A stretch of 64,000 nucleotides of DNA from Roseococcus suduntuyensis (GCF_014196305.1 NZ_JACIDJ010000002.1:186001-250000); one strand, 5' to 3'; shown: positions 1 to 8,942, counted from the stretch's first letter. Translations and numbers: made by a program. Notes: a model not told the origin generated them from the sequence alone.

Positions 1-41
1 CGGGTTGATGAAGCTGAACGGCTGAAGCCATCGCGTCTGAT

Positions 42-68
42 CGGCCCCGGTGGGTTTCACCGGGGCCG
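42..68 (-). terminator. Perfect 11-bp hairpin downstream of the hydroxyacid oxidase gene
   Basis: Bases 42-52 (cggccccggtg) pair perfectly with 58-68 (caccggggccg) around a 5-nt loop. The hairpin lies 24 nt beyond the stop codon of the minus-strand gene ending at 92, so it is a likely transcription stop. No T-run follows on either strand, so it is not a textbook intrinsic terminator. A plus-strand gene entering from the left could share it. Confidence 0.55.
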
Positions 69-91
69 TGAATCAGCCGCGCAGCAAGGTT

Positions 92-1195
92 TCAGTACCC
101 TTCGCGCAGCAGCGGGAAGGCACTGTGGACGTTCGGGAACACCACCGGCGGCGCGCCGATATGCACATGCTTGCGCGTCAATTCGCCGAAGCTGTTGACG
201 CCGGTCAGACCCAGCGCCTTGGTGGTCTCGTCCTCCAGGATTTCCAGCACACGGGCCACGCCCGAGGCGCCCTCCGCCGCCAGCCCGTAGAGGTAGAGGC
301 GCCCCAGCCCCACCCAGTCGGCACCCAGCGCCACGGCCTTCACCAGGTCGGTGCCGCGGCTGAAGCTGCCATCCACCATGATCTTGGCGCGGCCGGCCAC
401 GGCCTCCACCACCTCGGGCAGGATGTCGAGCGAGCCGCGCCCGCCATCCAGCTGCCGCCCGCCATGGTTCGAGACGTAGATCACGTCCACCCCATGCTCG
501 CAGGCGATGGCCGCGTCCTCGCCGGTGCCGATGCCCTTCAGGATCAGCGGGATCCTGTGCTTCTCCTTGAAGCGCGCGACCTCGCGCCAGGACAGCGCCG
601 CCTGGTGGTCCATGCCGGTGTTGGCCGCGCGCCAGGTCTTCACGAAGCGCTTGGCCATGTCGCGTTCGCGGCGGCTGTAATGGGCGGTGTCCACCGTCAT
701 GCAGAAGGCGTCGTAGCCGGCGGCGATGGCCCGCTTCGCGTGGTCGTCCACGAAGTCATCGCCGCCACGGACATAGAGCTGGAAGACGCGCGGGCCGCGC
801 CCGGCGGCGGCCGTCTCCTCCATGCCGGGCTTGCTCACGCTGCTGAGCATGTAGGGCACACCGTAATCGCCGGCGCCCTTCGCCACGCTGGCGCCGCCGC
901 CGGGTTCGAAGCTTTCCAGCGAGCCCACGGGGGCGAGGAAGACCGGCAGGCGAATCCGGTGGCCGAAGAAATCCACGCCCGTGTCCACCTTCGAAACATC
1001 GTTGAGCACGCGCGGCCGAAGCGCCACCGTGTCAATGGCCATGCGGTTGCGGGCCAGCGTGGTCTCCGTTTCGGTGCCGCCGATCAGGTAGTCCCAGATG
1101 TTCGCGTTAAGCTTCTGCTTCGCCGCCTTCACGAACTCATGCAGGACCAGATACCTGCCGCCATCCAATTCGTTGGAATTCAGCCTCTCGCTCAT
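92..1195 (-). CDS. FMN-dependent alpha-hydroxy-acid oxidase/dehydrogenase (L-lactate dehydrogenase-like)
   Basis: This 367-residue protein belongs to the glycolate oxidase / L-lactate dehydrogenase (LldD) family, which oxidises L-2-hydroxy acids to 2-oxo acids with FMN in a TIM barrel. The family active-site stretch SNHGGRQLDGG is present with the catalytic His at about residue 244. An LKGIGTGEDA segment precedes it and a GRLYLYGL segment lies near the C-terminus. A longer in-frame reading exists, but the ATG at 1195 is preceded by a clear GGAGG site and begins MSERLNSNELDGG, so it is chosen. The substrate (lactate, glycolate, mandelate or another) cannot be told from sequence. It is transcribed divergently from the oxaloacetate decarboxylase-like gene, with a palindrome between them. 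Confidence 0.9.
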   Translation of the reverse strand: MSERLNSNELDGGRYLVLHEFVKAAKQKLNANIWDYLIGGTETETTLARNRMAIDTVALRPRVLNDVSKVDTGVDFFGHRIRLPVFLAPVGSLESFEPGGGASVAKGAGDYGVPYMLSSVSKPGMEETAAAGRGPRVFQLYVRGGDDFVDDHAKRAIAAGYDAFCMTVDTAHYSRRERDMAKRFVKTWRAANTGMDHQAALSWREVARFKEKHRIPLILKGIGTGEDAAIACEHGVDVIYVSNHGGRQLDGGRGSLDILPEVVEAVAGRAKIMVDGSFSRGTDLVKAVALGADWVGLGRLYLYGLAAEGASGVARVLEILEDETTKALGLTGVNSFGELTRKHVHIGAPPVVFPNVHSAFPLLREGY

Positions 1196-1223
1196 GGAGC
1201 ACCTCCCGTTTCCAGGCGAGGCT

Positions 1224-1255
1224 AGAGCGGTTTTCACAGGAGTGAAAACCGCTCT
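1224..1255. repeat. Short palindromic repeat with AGAGCGG ends
   Basis: Bases 1224-1237 (agagcggttttcac) and 1242-1255 are perfect 14-bp inverted arms around the loop AGGA. The element lies in the divergent intergenic space between the genes starting at 1195 and 1357. It could be an operator, but its AGAGCGG/CCGCTCT tips match another imperfect palindrome at 55936-55985, which favours a dispersed intergenic repeat family. Confidence 0.6.
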
Positions 1256-1356
1256 GGCCGCATCACTGCGGGCAGATTCATGCAATGGCTGATTCCAGCC
1301 ATGTGCGATCTGCTCTGGGCGGCGCACTATGTCCGAACAAGGTCAGGAGACATGCG

Positions 1357-2217
1357 ATGCGGTGGAGTGAGCGGCGCGCGGCGGCGAGGGCTGTGCTGGA
1401 GGGGCATGACTGCGTCCACCCCGCCTCGGTGCATGAGCCGGTGGCGGCGCGGATCGCCGAGGATCTGGGCTATGAACTCGGCATGTTCGCCGGCAGCACG
1501 GGCAGCCTCGCCGTGCTGGGCGCGCCCGACATCATCCTGCTGACGCTGACCGAATTCGCGGAACAGGCGCGGCGCATCAACCGCGCGGCCAACCGCCTGC
1601 CGCTGGTGGTGGATGCGGACCATGGCTACGGCAACGCGCTGAACGTGATGCGCACGGTGGAGGAGCTGGAAGTGGCGGGGGTCGCCGCGCTCTCCATCGA
1701 GGACACCGCCCTGCCCCGCCCCTTCGGTACGGAGAAGCCCGTGCTGATTCCCCTCGACGAGGGTGTGGCCAAGATGCGCGCGGCGGTGGCGGCGCGTGAT
1801 GATGCCTCGCTCGTCATCTTCGCGCGGACGGGGGCCGTTTCCATCACAGGGCTGGAAGATGCGCTGGCGCGGGTGCGCGCCTACAACCACACGGGCACGG
1901 ATGGCATCTTCCTCACGGGTGTGACCAAGCGCGCGGAGCTGGACGCGCTGGCGGCCGAGGCGAAGCTGCCGCTGGTTCTGGGCACGCTGTCGGACGAGAT
2001 CAGCGACCGAAACTACCTGGCCAGCCGCGGCGTGCGGATCGCATTGCAGGGGCATCTGCCCTTCCAGGCGGCGATCCAGGCCATCCACGCCACGCTGAAG
2101 GCGCTGCGCGAAGGGACACCGCCCGCGCAGGTGGGCGGCACGGCGCCCAAGACACTGCGCGAGGCAGCGATGCGCGAGGCGGACTACGCCGAGAAGGCGC
2201 GGCGCTTCCTCGGCTGA
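1357..2217 (+). CDS. Isocitrate lyase/PEP mutase superfamily protein, oxaloacetate decarboxylase-like
   Basis: The 286-residue protein has the PEP mutase/isocitrate lyase fold. Characteristic stretches are the Mg-binding DADHGYGNALNV, the SIEDTALPRPFG loop and the late LPLVLGTLSDEI strand. The catalytic-cysteine KKCGH motif of isocitrate and methylisocitrate lyases is absent. The whole pattern resembles the PA4872-type oxaloacetate decarboxylase branch, which converts oxaloacetate to pyruvate and CO2. The ATG at 1357 is preceded by AGGAG at good spacing; upstream in-frame starts lack such a site. Together with the divergent hydroxyacid oxidase it suggests 2-oxo-acid metabolism, but the exact substrate is inferred. 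Confidence 0.85.
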   Translation: MRWSERRAAARAVLEGHDCVHPASVHEPVAARIAEDLGYELGMFAGSTGSLAVLGAPDIILLTLTEFAEQARRINRAANRLPLVVDADHGYGNALNVMRTVEELEVAGVAALSIEDTALPRPFGTEKPVLIPLDEGVAKMRAAVAARDDASLVIFARTGAVSITGLEDALARVRAYNHTGTDGIFLTGVTKRAELDALAAEAKLPLVLGTLSDEISDRNYLASRGVRIALQGHLPFQAAIQAIHATLKALREGTPPAQVGGTAPKTLREAAMREADYAEKARRFLG

Positions 2218-2244
2218 TGCCCGGCGCGTGAGCCGGCCGCGCGG

Positions 2245-4590
2245 CTACACCTTGTGGATGGCCCGCCAGATCACCTCCGGCGTGGCGGGCATGTCCAGGT
2301 GGTTCACCCCCACGGGCCGCAGCGCCTCCACCAGCGCGTTCATCACGGCCGGCAGGCTGCCGGCGCAGCCCGCCTCGCCGCAGCCCTTGGCGCCCAGCGG
2401 GTTGGTGGTGCAGGGCACCTCGCGCGAGGAAAGCTGGAAGGCCGGCAGGTCATCGGCGCGCGGCAGTCCGTAATCCATGAAGCTGGCCGAGAGAAGCTGG
2501 CCTTCCTCGCTATAGGCCACGCGCTCATGCAGCGCCTGGCCGATGCCCTGGACGATGCCGCCATGCGCCTGGCCCGCCACCAGCAGCGGGTTCACGATCA
2601 CGCCGAAGTCGTTCACCGCCACATAGTTTAGGAAGGTGACGTGGCCGGTGTCGGGGTCCACCTCCAGCTCGCAGACATGGCAGCCGTTCGGGTAGGCCTG
2701 GGGCGCCTGGTCGAAGACATGCGTCACGTCCAGGCTGGACGGCACCTCGCTGGGCAGGCTGTGGCTTTCGCGCAGCTTTTCGGCCAGTTCCATGATGCCG
2801 ATGGCGCGGTCGGTGCCGGCCACCACGAAGCGGCCCCATTCGAACTCGATATCGGCCGGCGCCGTTTCCAGCACATGCGCGGCGGCGACGCGCCCCTTCT
2901 CCACGACCAGCGCCGAGGCCTCGACGATGGCGGCGCCCGAGGCCATCAGCGACTTGGACCCGCCCGTGCCGCCGCCCGCCACCAACTCGTCGCTGTCGCC
3001 CTGCTTGAGACGGATGGCCTCAAAGGGCACGCCCAGCTTCTGGTGCAGCACCTGGGCGAAGGCCGACCAATGGCCCTGCCCATAGTCCAGCGTGCCGGTG
3101 ATGATGGTGACGGTGCCATCCTTCTCGAAGCGGATGCCGCCCTGCTCCTTCATGGGTGGCGCCGTGCATTCAAGGAAATTGCCCACGCCGATGCCACGCA
3201 GCTTGCCGCGCGCCTTGGATTCGGCGCGACGGGTCTCGAAATTGGCGTGGTCGGCGGCGCGCAGCGCGTCCTCCAGGATCGCGGAGAACTCGCCCCCGTC
3301 ATAGACGCTGCCGGTGGGCGCGGCGTAGGGGAACTGGTCGGGACGGATGTGGTTCAGGCGGCGGATCGCGACGGCGTCCTTGCCCATCTCGCGCGCGGCC
3401 TCCTCGATCAGCCGTTCCATGAAGTAGTTGCCCTCGGGCCGCCCCGCGCCGCGATAGGCCGAGACGGGGGTGGTGTTGGTCAGCAGGCTCTTCGTCCGCA
3501 CCTCGATCAGCGGCATGGTGTAGTTGGACTGCACGTTCTTCACGAAGTTGCCCGTGCCCATCAGCGGGGCCACGGTCGAGAGATAGGCGCCCATATTCGC
3601 GTAGCTGGTCAGCCGCACGGCCAGGAACCTGCCCTCCGCGTCCAGCGCCAGCTCCGCCACCACCTCGTGGTCGCGGCCATGCTGGTCGGACTGGAAGGCG
3701 CCGCTGCGGTCATCGGTCCACTTCACCGGCCGGCCCAGCTGCTTCGCGGCGTGCAGCAGCGGCAGGTATTCAGGATAGGCATTGGCCTTCATACCGAAGC
3801 TGCCGCCCACATTGCCCGTCAGCACGCGCACCTTCTCGCGCGGCAGCTTCAGGATGTCATCGGCCAACTGGTTGCGCAGTCCGAAGACGCCCTGGCAGCC
3901 CACATGCAGGATGAAGCGGCCCTCATTGGCATCATATTCGCCGATGGCGCTGCGCGGCTCCATCGCCGCCACCACGATGCGGCTGTTGCGGATGGAGAGC
4001 TTCTGCACATGCGCGGCGGCGGCGAAGGCCTCGGCCACCTTGGCGGCATCGCCGAAGGCGAAGTCCAATACGCTGTTGCCGGGGATGTCGTCGTAGAGCA
4101 GGGGCGCATCCGGCGCGGCGGCGGCCGAGGCCTCCGTCACCGCCGGCAGCATGTCCACGTCCAGCATGATCAGCTCGGAGGCATCGCGCGCCTGGGCCCG
4201 GGTCTCGGCCACCACCACCGCGATGGGGTCGCCCACGAAGCGCAGCCGGTCGGAGGCCAGCGCGGGCCGGTGGGTGGTCCGCAAGGGCGAGCCATCGGCA
4301 TTCTTCAGCGGCATGGCGCAGGTCATGGCGCCGTAGTCCGCAAGGTCTTCGGCCGTGATCACGGCCTGCACGCCCGGCGCCTCGCGCGCGGCACTCACAT
4401 CCAGCGAAAGCACCTTGGCATGCGCATAGGGGCTGCGGAACACCCAGGCGTAAAGCTGGCCCGGCAGCGCCACGTCATCGGTGTAGCGCCCCTGCCCTTG
4501 AAGCAGCTTCGGGTCTTCCTGCCGCGGCACGGGCTGGCCGATGCCGAATTTCAGGCGCGTCGGGTCGAAGGGCAGGTTGGTGTCCGGCAT
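2245..4590 (-). CDS. Xanthine dehydrogenase family molybdopterin-binding subunit (CoxL/CutL-like, orphan)
   Basis: At 781 residues this is full length for the large catalytic subunit of aerobic CO dehydrogenase/aldehyde oxidase-type molybdoenzymes. The N-terminal ald_Xan_dh_C domain begins at GRYTDDVALPG and the Mo-cofactor domains follow. The active-site loop reads AYRGAGRPE near residue 378, the non-CO (form II-like) version rather than AYxCSFR, so CO oxidation is unlikely and an aldehyde or purine-like substrate is more plausible. The FAD (CoxM) and 2Fe-2S (CoxS) subunits that normally accompany it are not in the window. The start is uncertain: ATG 4590 is chosen, ATG 4599 is equally possible and neither has a strong ribosome site. 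Confidence 0.88.
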   Translation of the reverse strand: MPDTNLPFDPTRLKFGIGQPVPRQEDPKLLQGQGRYTDDVALPGQLYAWVFRSPYAHAKVLSLDVSAAREAPGVQAVITAEDLADYGAMTCAMPLKNADGSPLRTTHRPALASDRLRFVGDPIAVVVAETRAQARDASELIMLDVDMLPAVTEASAAAAPDAPLLYDDIPGNSVLDFAFGDAAKVAEAFAAAAHVQKLSIRNSRIVVAAMEPRSAIGEYDANEGRFILHVGCQGVFGLRNQLADDILKLPREKVRVLTGNVGGSFGMKANAYPEYLPLLHAAKQLGRPVKWTDDRSGAFQSDQHGRDHEVVAELALDAEGRFLAVRLTSYANMGAYLSTVAPLMGTGNFVKNVQSNYTMPLIEVRTKSLLTNTTPVSAYRGAGRPEGNYFMERLIEEAAREMGKDAVAIRRLNHIRPDQFPYAAPTGSVYDGGEFSAILEDALRAADHANFETRRAESKARGKLRGIGVGNFLECTAPPMKEQGGIRFEKDGTVTIITGTLDYGQGHWSAFAQVLHQKLGVPFEAIRLKQGDSDELVAGGGTGGSKSLMASGAAIVEASALVVEKGRVAAAHVLETAPADIEFEWGRFVVAGTDRAIGIMELAEKLRESHSLPSEVPSSLDVTHVFDQAPQAYPNGCHVCELEVDPDTGHVTFLNYVAVNDFGVIVNPLLVAGQAHGGIVQGIGQALHERVAYSEEGQLLSASFMDYGLPRADDLPAFQLSSREVPCTTNPLGAKGCGEAGCAGSLPAVMNALVEALRPVGVNHLDMPATPEVIWRAIHKV

Positions 4591-4697
4591 CGCTGTCATC
4601 CATGCAAGGGTCACACAGATGGTAGGCACCACGGGGGCTTCCGCAAGGCCGCCCGTCGCGCCACGCTCAACACCATGGTTCCGCCGCCCCTTCCCGC

Positions 4698-5567
4698 ATG
4701 ACGCCCACCCTCAACGGCATGATCCTGGCGGCGGGGGCGGGCTTCACCTTCGCCCTGCTGAACCTGAACCTTCGCGTGCTGGCGAGCGAGCTTCCCCCCT
4801 TCCAGGTGCAGTTCCTGCGCTACGGCGCGGGGCTGGTGGTGATGATCCCCTGGATCATCCAGGCGGGCCTCGCCGCCTATGTGCCGCGGGCCATGGCGGG
4901 GCAGCTCTGGCGAGGGGTGGCGCATACGGCGGCGCTGTTCTTCTGGTTCTCGGCCCTGCCGCACATCCCCTTCGCGACGCTGACCGCCATCGGCTTCACC
5001 GGGCCCATCTTCATCATGCTGGGCGCGGTGTTGTTCCTGAAGGAGCGCATGTTCTGGCAGCGCTGGGCGGCCGCCCTGCTGGGCTTCCTGGGGGTGCTGG
5101 TGGTGGTCGCACCCAGCTTCACCGGCACGGGCGGGCACCATGCCCTGCTGATGCTGGCCTCCGCACCCCTGTTTGCCGCGTCCTTCCTCATCGCCAAGGC
5201 GCTGACGCGGCATGACACGCCCCAGGTGATCGTCGCCTGGCAGTCGCTGACGGTGGCCGTGTTCACGTTGCCCGTGGCGCTGTGGCTCTGGGAATGGCCG
5301 AGCCTCGCGCAATGGGGCATCGTGCTGCTCTGCGGCGCCCTGGGCAGCCTGGGCCACTGGATGCTGACCATGGCCTATCGCATCGCCGACATCTCCGCCG
5401 CGCAGCCGGTGAAGTTCCTGGACCTGATCTGGGCCGCATGCCTCGGCTACCTGGCCTTCTCGGAAATTCCGACCACGACCACGCTGGCCGGTGCCGCCGT
5501 GATCTTCCTCTCCACCAGCTGGATCGCGCGCGTCGAGGCGCGGCGCGGACGGAGTACCCCCGCATGA
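4698..5567 (+). CDS. DMT-superfamily (EamA) transporter
   Basis: The 289-residue protein is strongly hydrophobic, with about ten predicted membrane helices arranged as two EamA repeats, the drug/metabolite transporter architecture. A short positively charged C-tail (ARRGR) suggests a cytoplasmic C-terminus. It is divergent from the CoxL-like gene (107 nt between starts). Its stop overlaps the start of the hydrolase gene in ATGA, so the two are probably co-translated. Substrate and direction cannot be read from sequence; family members usually export metabolites or amino acids. Confidence 0.88.
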   Translation: MTPTLNGMILAAGAGFTFALLNLNLRVLASELPPFQVQFLRYGAGLVVMIPWIIQAGLAAYVPRAMAGQLWRGVAHTAALFFWFSALPHIPFATLTAIGFTGPIFIMLGAVLFLKERMFWQRWAAALLGFLGVLVVVAPSFTGTGGHHALLMLASAPLFAASFLIAKALTRHDTPQVIVAWQSLTVAVFTLPVALWLWEWPSLAQWGIVLLCGALGSLGHWMLTMAYRIADISAAQPVKFLDLIWAACLGYLAFSEIPTTTTLAGAAVIFLSTSWIARVEARRGRSTPA

Positions 5568-6406
5568 CGCCCGACATCATCGAACTCGACCGCGCCGCGA
5601 TCCGCCACGAAACCCCCTGCGGCGATGGCCATGTGGTCTGGCGCAGCTGGGGCGAGGGCACGCCGCTGGTGCTGCTGCATGGCGGCTCGGGCAGCTGGCG
5701 GCATTGGGCGCGCAATGTGGGGCCGCTCTCGCGCCACTACCGCGTGCTGGCGGCCGACATCCCGGGACTGGGCGAGAGCGCCATGCCCCCCGGCGAGGCC
5801 ACGCCGCAATCGGCCGCGCTGCCGCTGCGCGATGGGCTGGCGCAGTTGCTGGGGCCCGAGCGGCGCTACCACCTGACGGGCTTTTCCTTCGGCGCCAATG
5901 TCAGCGGGCAGCTGGCGGCGCTGGAGGGGGAGCATATCCGCACGCTGACGCTGGTGGGGGCGGCCTCGCTCGGCCTCGCGCGCCCGCCGCTGGAATTGCT
6001 GAAGGTGCGGGACAAGCAGGGCGTGGCGCGGGTCGAGGCCAACCGCGAGAACCTGAAGCGCCTCATGTTCCATGACCCGGCGAAGATCGACGCCACCGCG
6101 CTCGCCATCCAGGACTGGCACACCAACCACGCCCGCCTCCGCAGCCGGGGCTTCGCCTCGGGCACATCCCTGAAGGATGCGCTGGAGCGGGTGAGCGCGC
6201 CGCTCAACGGCATCTGGGGCGAGTTCGACGCGGTGGCTTACCCGAACGTGGCCGCCAGGCTGGACGTGATCCGCGCGCGGGACCCCTCCATGCTCGAGGC
6301 CGTCATCCCCGCCGCCGGCCATTGGGTGGCCTATGAGGCGGCGGAAGAATTCAACGCCGCACTTCTTTCGATTCTGGCGCGACGTGAAGGAAGAACAGCG
6401 CAATGA
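5564..6406 (+). CDS. Alpha/beta-fold hydrolase
   Basis: The 280-residue protein has the complete alpha/beta hydrolase signature: an oxyanion HG stretch (LLHGGSGSWRHW) near residue 35, a nucleophile elbow GFSFGAN with Ser108, and a late AAGHW with the catalytic His253. This indicates a serine hydrolase of the MhpC/BphD-like group acting on an ester, lactone or C-C bond; the substrate is unknown. The start is fixed by the 4-nt ATGA overlap with the DMT transporter. Its last 56 nt also encode the end of the convergent MFS gene. Confidence 0.88.
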   Translation: MTPDIIELDRAAIRHETPCGDGHVVWRSWGEGTPLVLLHGGSGSWRHWARNVGPLSRHYRVLAADIPGLGESAMPPGEATPQSAALPLRDGLAQLLGPERRYHLTGFSFGANVSGQLAALEGEHIRTLTLVGAASLGLARPPLELLKVRDKQGVARVEANRENLKRLMFHDPAKIDATALAIQDWHTNHARLRSRGFASGTSLKDALERVSAPLNGIWGEFDAVAYPNVAARLDVIRARDPSMLEAVIPAAGHWVAYEAAEEFNAALLSILARREGRTAQ

Positions 6407-7523
6407 AGGCCATCACCGACAGGGCGATGGTCAGCCACAGCGCATGGGCGCCATAGCCCTCGACCACGAAGCCGAACAGCGCCGGCGCCAGCGCCCCCAT
6501 GAAGCGGGCCGGCGCCACCACCAGCCCCTGCCGCGCGCCATAGCCGGCCGCCCCGAAGATCGCGAGCGGCAATGTGCCGCGCACGATGGTCTGGATGCCG
6601 TTCCCCGCCCCGTGCAGCAGCACGAAGGGCGCGGCCAGCGGCCCGCCGAAGATCAGCAGCAGCACGGCGCCCAGCGGATGCGTGGTCAGCGCGATCCGCG
6701 CCGAGAGCAGCGGGTGCGCCCGCCGCAGCAGCGTGAATTCGAAAACCCGCGCGGCCACCTGGGCCGGCCCCATCAGCGCGCCGGCGGCGATGGCGGCGGC
6801 GGGCGTGGCACCCGCCGCCACCAGCAGCCCCGGCAGATGCGCGGCCAGCGCTGACGCGGAAAACCCGCCCGAGACGAAGATGAAGGCCATCAGCCAAGCC
6901 GCGCGGCGGGTGCGGCGCGCCGTCTCGGCGTCGGGGGGGGGCGCGGGCTGCGCCTCGGGCGCGCGCACCGTGCCACGCGGCAGCAGCGCGTTGAGCGGCA
7001 GGGCCAGCAGCAGCATGACCAGCGCCCATCCCGCGCAGGCGCCGCGCCAGCCGAATTCCGCCTGCATCCAGGCCGTGACGGGCCAGCCCACCGTGCTCGC
7101 GAAGCCCGCGATCAGGGTGATGCCCGTGATGGCCCCCCGCGCATCGCGCCCATAGATACGCGCCAACGCGGCGAAGCCCGCATCATAGAGGCCCATCGCC
7201 ATGCCGATGCCCAGCACGGCGAAGCCCAGGAACATCAGCACCGGCCCCTGCGCCATGGCCAGCACCCCAAGCCCCGTGGCGAGCACCAGGTTGGCAGCCA
7301 TCAGCACCGCGCGCCCGCCATGCTGGTCAATGGCCCGGCCCACGCGCGGCCCCAGGAAGGCCGTCAGCAGCAGGGCGCAGGAGAAGGCGACAAAGATGGT
7401 GGAGGCGTTCACCCCCAGCTCATCCGCCATCCGCCCCGCCAGGATGGCCGGGATGTAGTAGCTGCCGGCCCAGGCGAGCGTCTGGGTGGTGCCCAGGATG
7501 GCGATGACGAAAGCCTTGCTCAT
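6351..7523 (-). CDS. Major facilitator superfamily transporter
   Basis: The 390-residue protein has about 12 membrane helices in two six-helix halves. A GPRVGRAIDQHGGR segment in the loop after helix 2 matches the MFS motif A position. An Arg/Pro-rich cytoplasmic loop sits mid-protein. It is the last gene of the minus-strand operon that begins at 10608, and its start ATG overlaps the greB stop (ATGA). Transport of a sugar acid or related metabolite would fit the upstream DapA-like and SDR genes, but this is inference. The 3' end overlaps the convergent hydrolase by 56 nt. Confidence 0.88.
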   Translation of the reverse strand: MSKAFVIAILGTTQTLAWAGSYYIPAILAGRMADELGVNASTIFVAFSCALLLTAFLGPRVGRAIDQHGGRAVLMAANLVLATGLGVLAMAQGPVLMFLGFAVLGIGMAMGLYDAGFAALARIYGRDARGAITGITLIAGFASTVGWPVTAWMQAEFGWRGACAGWALVMLLLALPLNALLPRGTVRAPEAQPAPPPDAETARRTRRAAWLMAFIFVSGGFSASALAAHLPGLLVAAGATPAAAIAAGALMGPAQVAARVFEFTLLRRAHPLLSARIALTTHPLGAVLLLIFGGPLAAPFVLLHGAGNGIQTIVRGTLPLAIFGAAGYGARQGLVVAPARFMGALAPALFGFVVEGYGAHALWLTIALSVMAFIALFFLHVAPESKEVRR

Positions 7524-8050
7524 GGCGCGGCAGGGTAGGCGATGGCGACCACCTCGATCTCCTCGGGGCCAGCGGGGGTGCGGAGCTTGACGACATCGCC
7601 CACCGTCTTGCCCAACAGGGCACGCGCCACGGGCGAAACCCAGGAGATTCGGCCCTGCGTCGCATCCGCCTCCTCCATGCCCACGATGGTGACCGTCACC
7701 TCGCTGTCGTCCATCCGGGCATAGGTGACGGTGGCGCCGAAGAAGATCTTGTCGCGCCGTGTCTGTTTCGCGGCATCCACCACCTCGGCGCGCTCCAGCC
7801 GACGGCGGAGGAAGCGCACGCGGCTGTCGATCTGGCGCAGGCGGCGCTTGCCATACTGGTAGTCGGCGTTCTCGCTGCGGTCGCCCAGGCCCGCGGCCCA
7901 GGAGACGACCTCGACCACCTTGGGGCGTTCCCCATGCCACAGCTCATGCAGTTCGCGCGTCAGCGCCGCGTGGCCCGCGGGCGTCATGTAAAAGGGGGTG
8001 CCGGGGGGAAGGCCGGGCGGGCCTTCCTCGTCTTCGTCCTCGTCAGCCAA
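7520..8050 (-). CDS. greB: Transcription elongation factor GreB
   Basis: GreB rescues backtracked RNA polymerase by stimulating transcript cleavage. The protein shows the coiled-coil tip [20 protein letters not shown] with the acidic Asp/Glu pair, then the C-terminal FKBP-like domain ([14 protein letters not shown]). About 20 residues rich in Asp, Glu, Gly and Pro precede the conserved TPAGHAAL; comparable acidic extensions occur in other proteobacterial GreB proteins. No ATG covers that extension. A TTG at 8050, overlapping the upstream stop as TTGGCTGA, is chosen (176 residues). TTG 8074 or ATG 7987 are alternatives, and none has a strong ribosome site. Translational coupling inside a catabolic operon is unusual for this housekeeping factor. 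Confidence 0.82.
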   Translation of the reverse strand: MADEDEDEEGPPGLPPGTPFYMTPAGHAALTRELHELWHGERPKVVEVVSWAAGLGDRSENADYQYGKRRLRQIDSRVRFLRRRLERAEVVDAAKQTRRDKIFFGATVTYARMDDSEVTVTIVGMEEADATQGRISWVSPVARALLGKTVGDVVKLRTPAGPEEIEVVAIAYPAAP

Positions 8051-8942
8051 GGGAGGACCCGAGGGAAGACCCAAGGGAAGACAGTGCCTCGGCCACGGCG
8101 GCGCGGCCGGCCTCGCTCAGCGGGGCCTGGGGCGGCAGCGGGTCACCCACCGCGAAGCCCTGGATTTGCAACGCACCCTTGATGCAGGCGGCCAGGGCGT
8201 ATTGGGCGAACAGCTCGTTGAAGCGCCAGAGGCGGCGTTGCAGCGGCAAGGCCTCGGCCCAGTTGCCGGCGCGGCAGAGTTCGTAGAGGCGCACGCTCTC
8301 GCGCGGGATCACGCAGGCCGGGCCCGCCATCCAGCCCACGCCGCCGATCAGCATCACCGCGGCCGGGATGTGGGCCGAGGCGCTGAACACGTCCATCCGC
8401 CCTTCCACCGCATTCATGATGGAGAGCAGCCGGCCCGTGTTCGTGCTGGCATCCTTGATGGCCACGATGCGCGGATGGTGGGAGAGCTTCGTGATGGCCG
8501 GCAGCGAGAGGTCGCTGCGCTGGAAATTCGGGTTGGTATAGAGAACGAGGGGCAGCCCGGTGGCGTCGGCCAGCGCGGTGAAATAGCTGACCACGCCCGC
8601 TTCCGGGATGGGGAAATAGGCCTCCATCACGCCCAGGATACCGTCCGCGCCCAGCCTTTCGTAGTCGCGCGCCTGGGCCACCGCATCGGCCGTGGTGGTG
8701 GCCGCAACCCCTGCCACCACCGGCACCCGGCCGCGCGCCTGCTCCACCACGATGCGGACGATCTCGTGCCGCTGGGCGTGACCGAGATAGGCAAACTCGC
8801 CTGTGGAGCCGAGCGGCGTCAGCCCATGCACGCCGGCACCGATCAGGTGCTCGACCAGTTCGCGCAGCGGGGCCTCCATCACCGCGCCATCGGCGCCGAT
8901 GGGCGAGACCAGATAGGGGAAGACCCCGGCAAAGCGGCTCAT
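8043..8942 (-). CDS. Dihydrodipicolinate synthase (DapA) family lyase/aldolase 1
   Basis: The 299-residue class I aldolase of the DapA/NanA family forms a Schiff base with pyruvate through Lys163 (VAIKDAS). The assisting Tyr135 (LVLYTNP) and the GSTGEF pyruvate-binding loop are present. Operon context (SDR, second DapA-like protein, MFS) argues for breakdown of a 2-keto-3-deoxy sugar acid or related compound rather than lysine synthesis; this is inference. The C-terminus ends in three SSLG repeats encoded by a 12-bp tandem repeat. The start ATG overlaps the SDR stop by 4 nt. Confidence 0.87.
   Translation of the reverse strand: MSRFAGVFPYLVSPIGADGAVMEAPLRELVEHLIGAGVHGLTPLGSTGEFAYLGHAQRHEIVRIVVEQARGRVPVVAGVAATTTADAVAQARDYERLGADGILGVMEAYFPIPEAGVVSYFTALADATGLPLVLYTNPNFQRSDLSLPAITKLSHHPRIVAIKDASTNTGRLLSIMNAVEGRMDVFSASAHIPAAVMLIGGVGWMAGPACVIPRESVRLYELCRAGNWAEALPLQRRLWRFNELFAQYALAACIKGALQIQGFAVGDPLPPQAPLSEAGRAAVAEALSSLGSSLGSSLG
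8046..8081 (-). repeat. Three tandem 12-bp units at the DapA-like / greB junction
   Basis: Units 8046-8057, 8058-8069 and 8070-8081 differ by one or two bases. They encode SSLG three times at the end of the DapA-like protein. Both candidate TTG starts of greB (8050 and 8074) fall inside them. A change in copy number would stay in frame for both genes but would change the length of their overlap. Confidence 0.75.

Noticed and set aside
2641-4701. 686-codon open frame opposite the CoxL-like gene
   Set aside because: His/Gly/Arg-rich shadow translation; the minus-strand protein has clear molybdoenzyme motifs.
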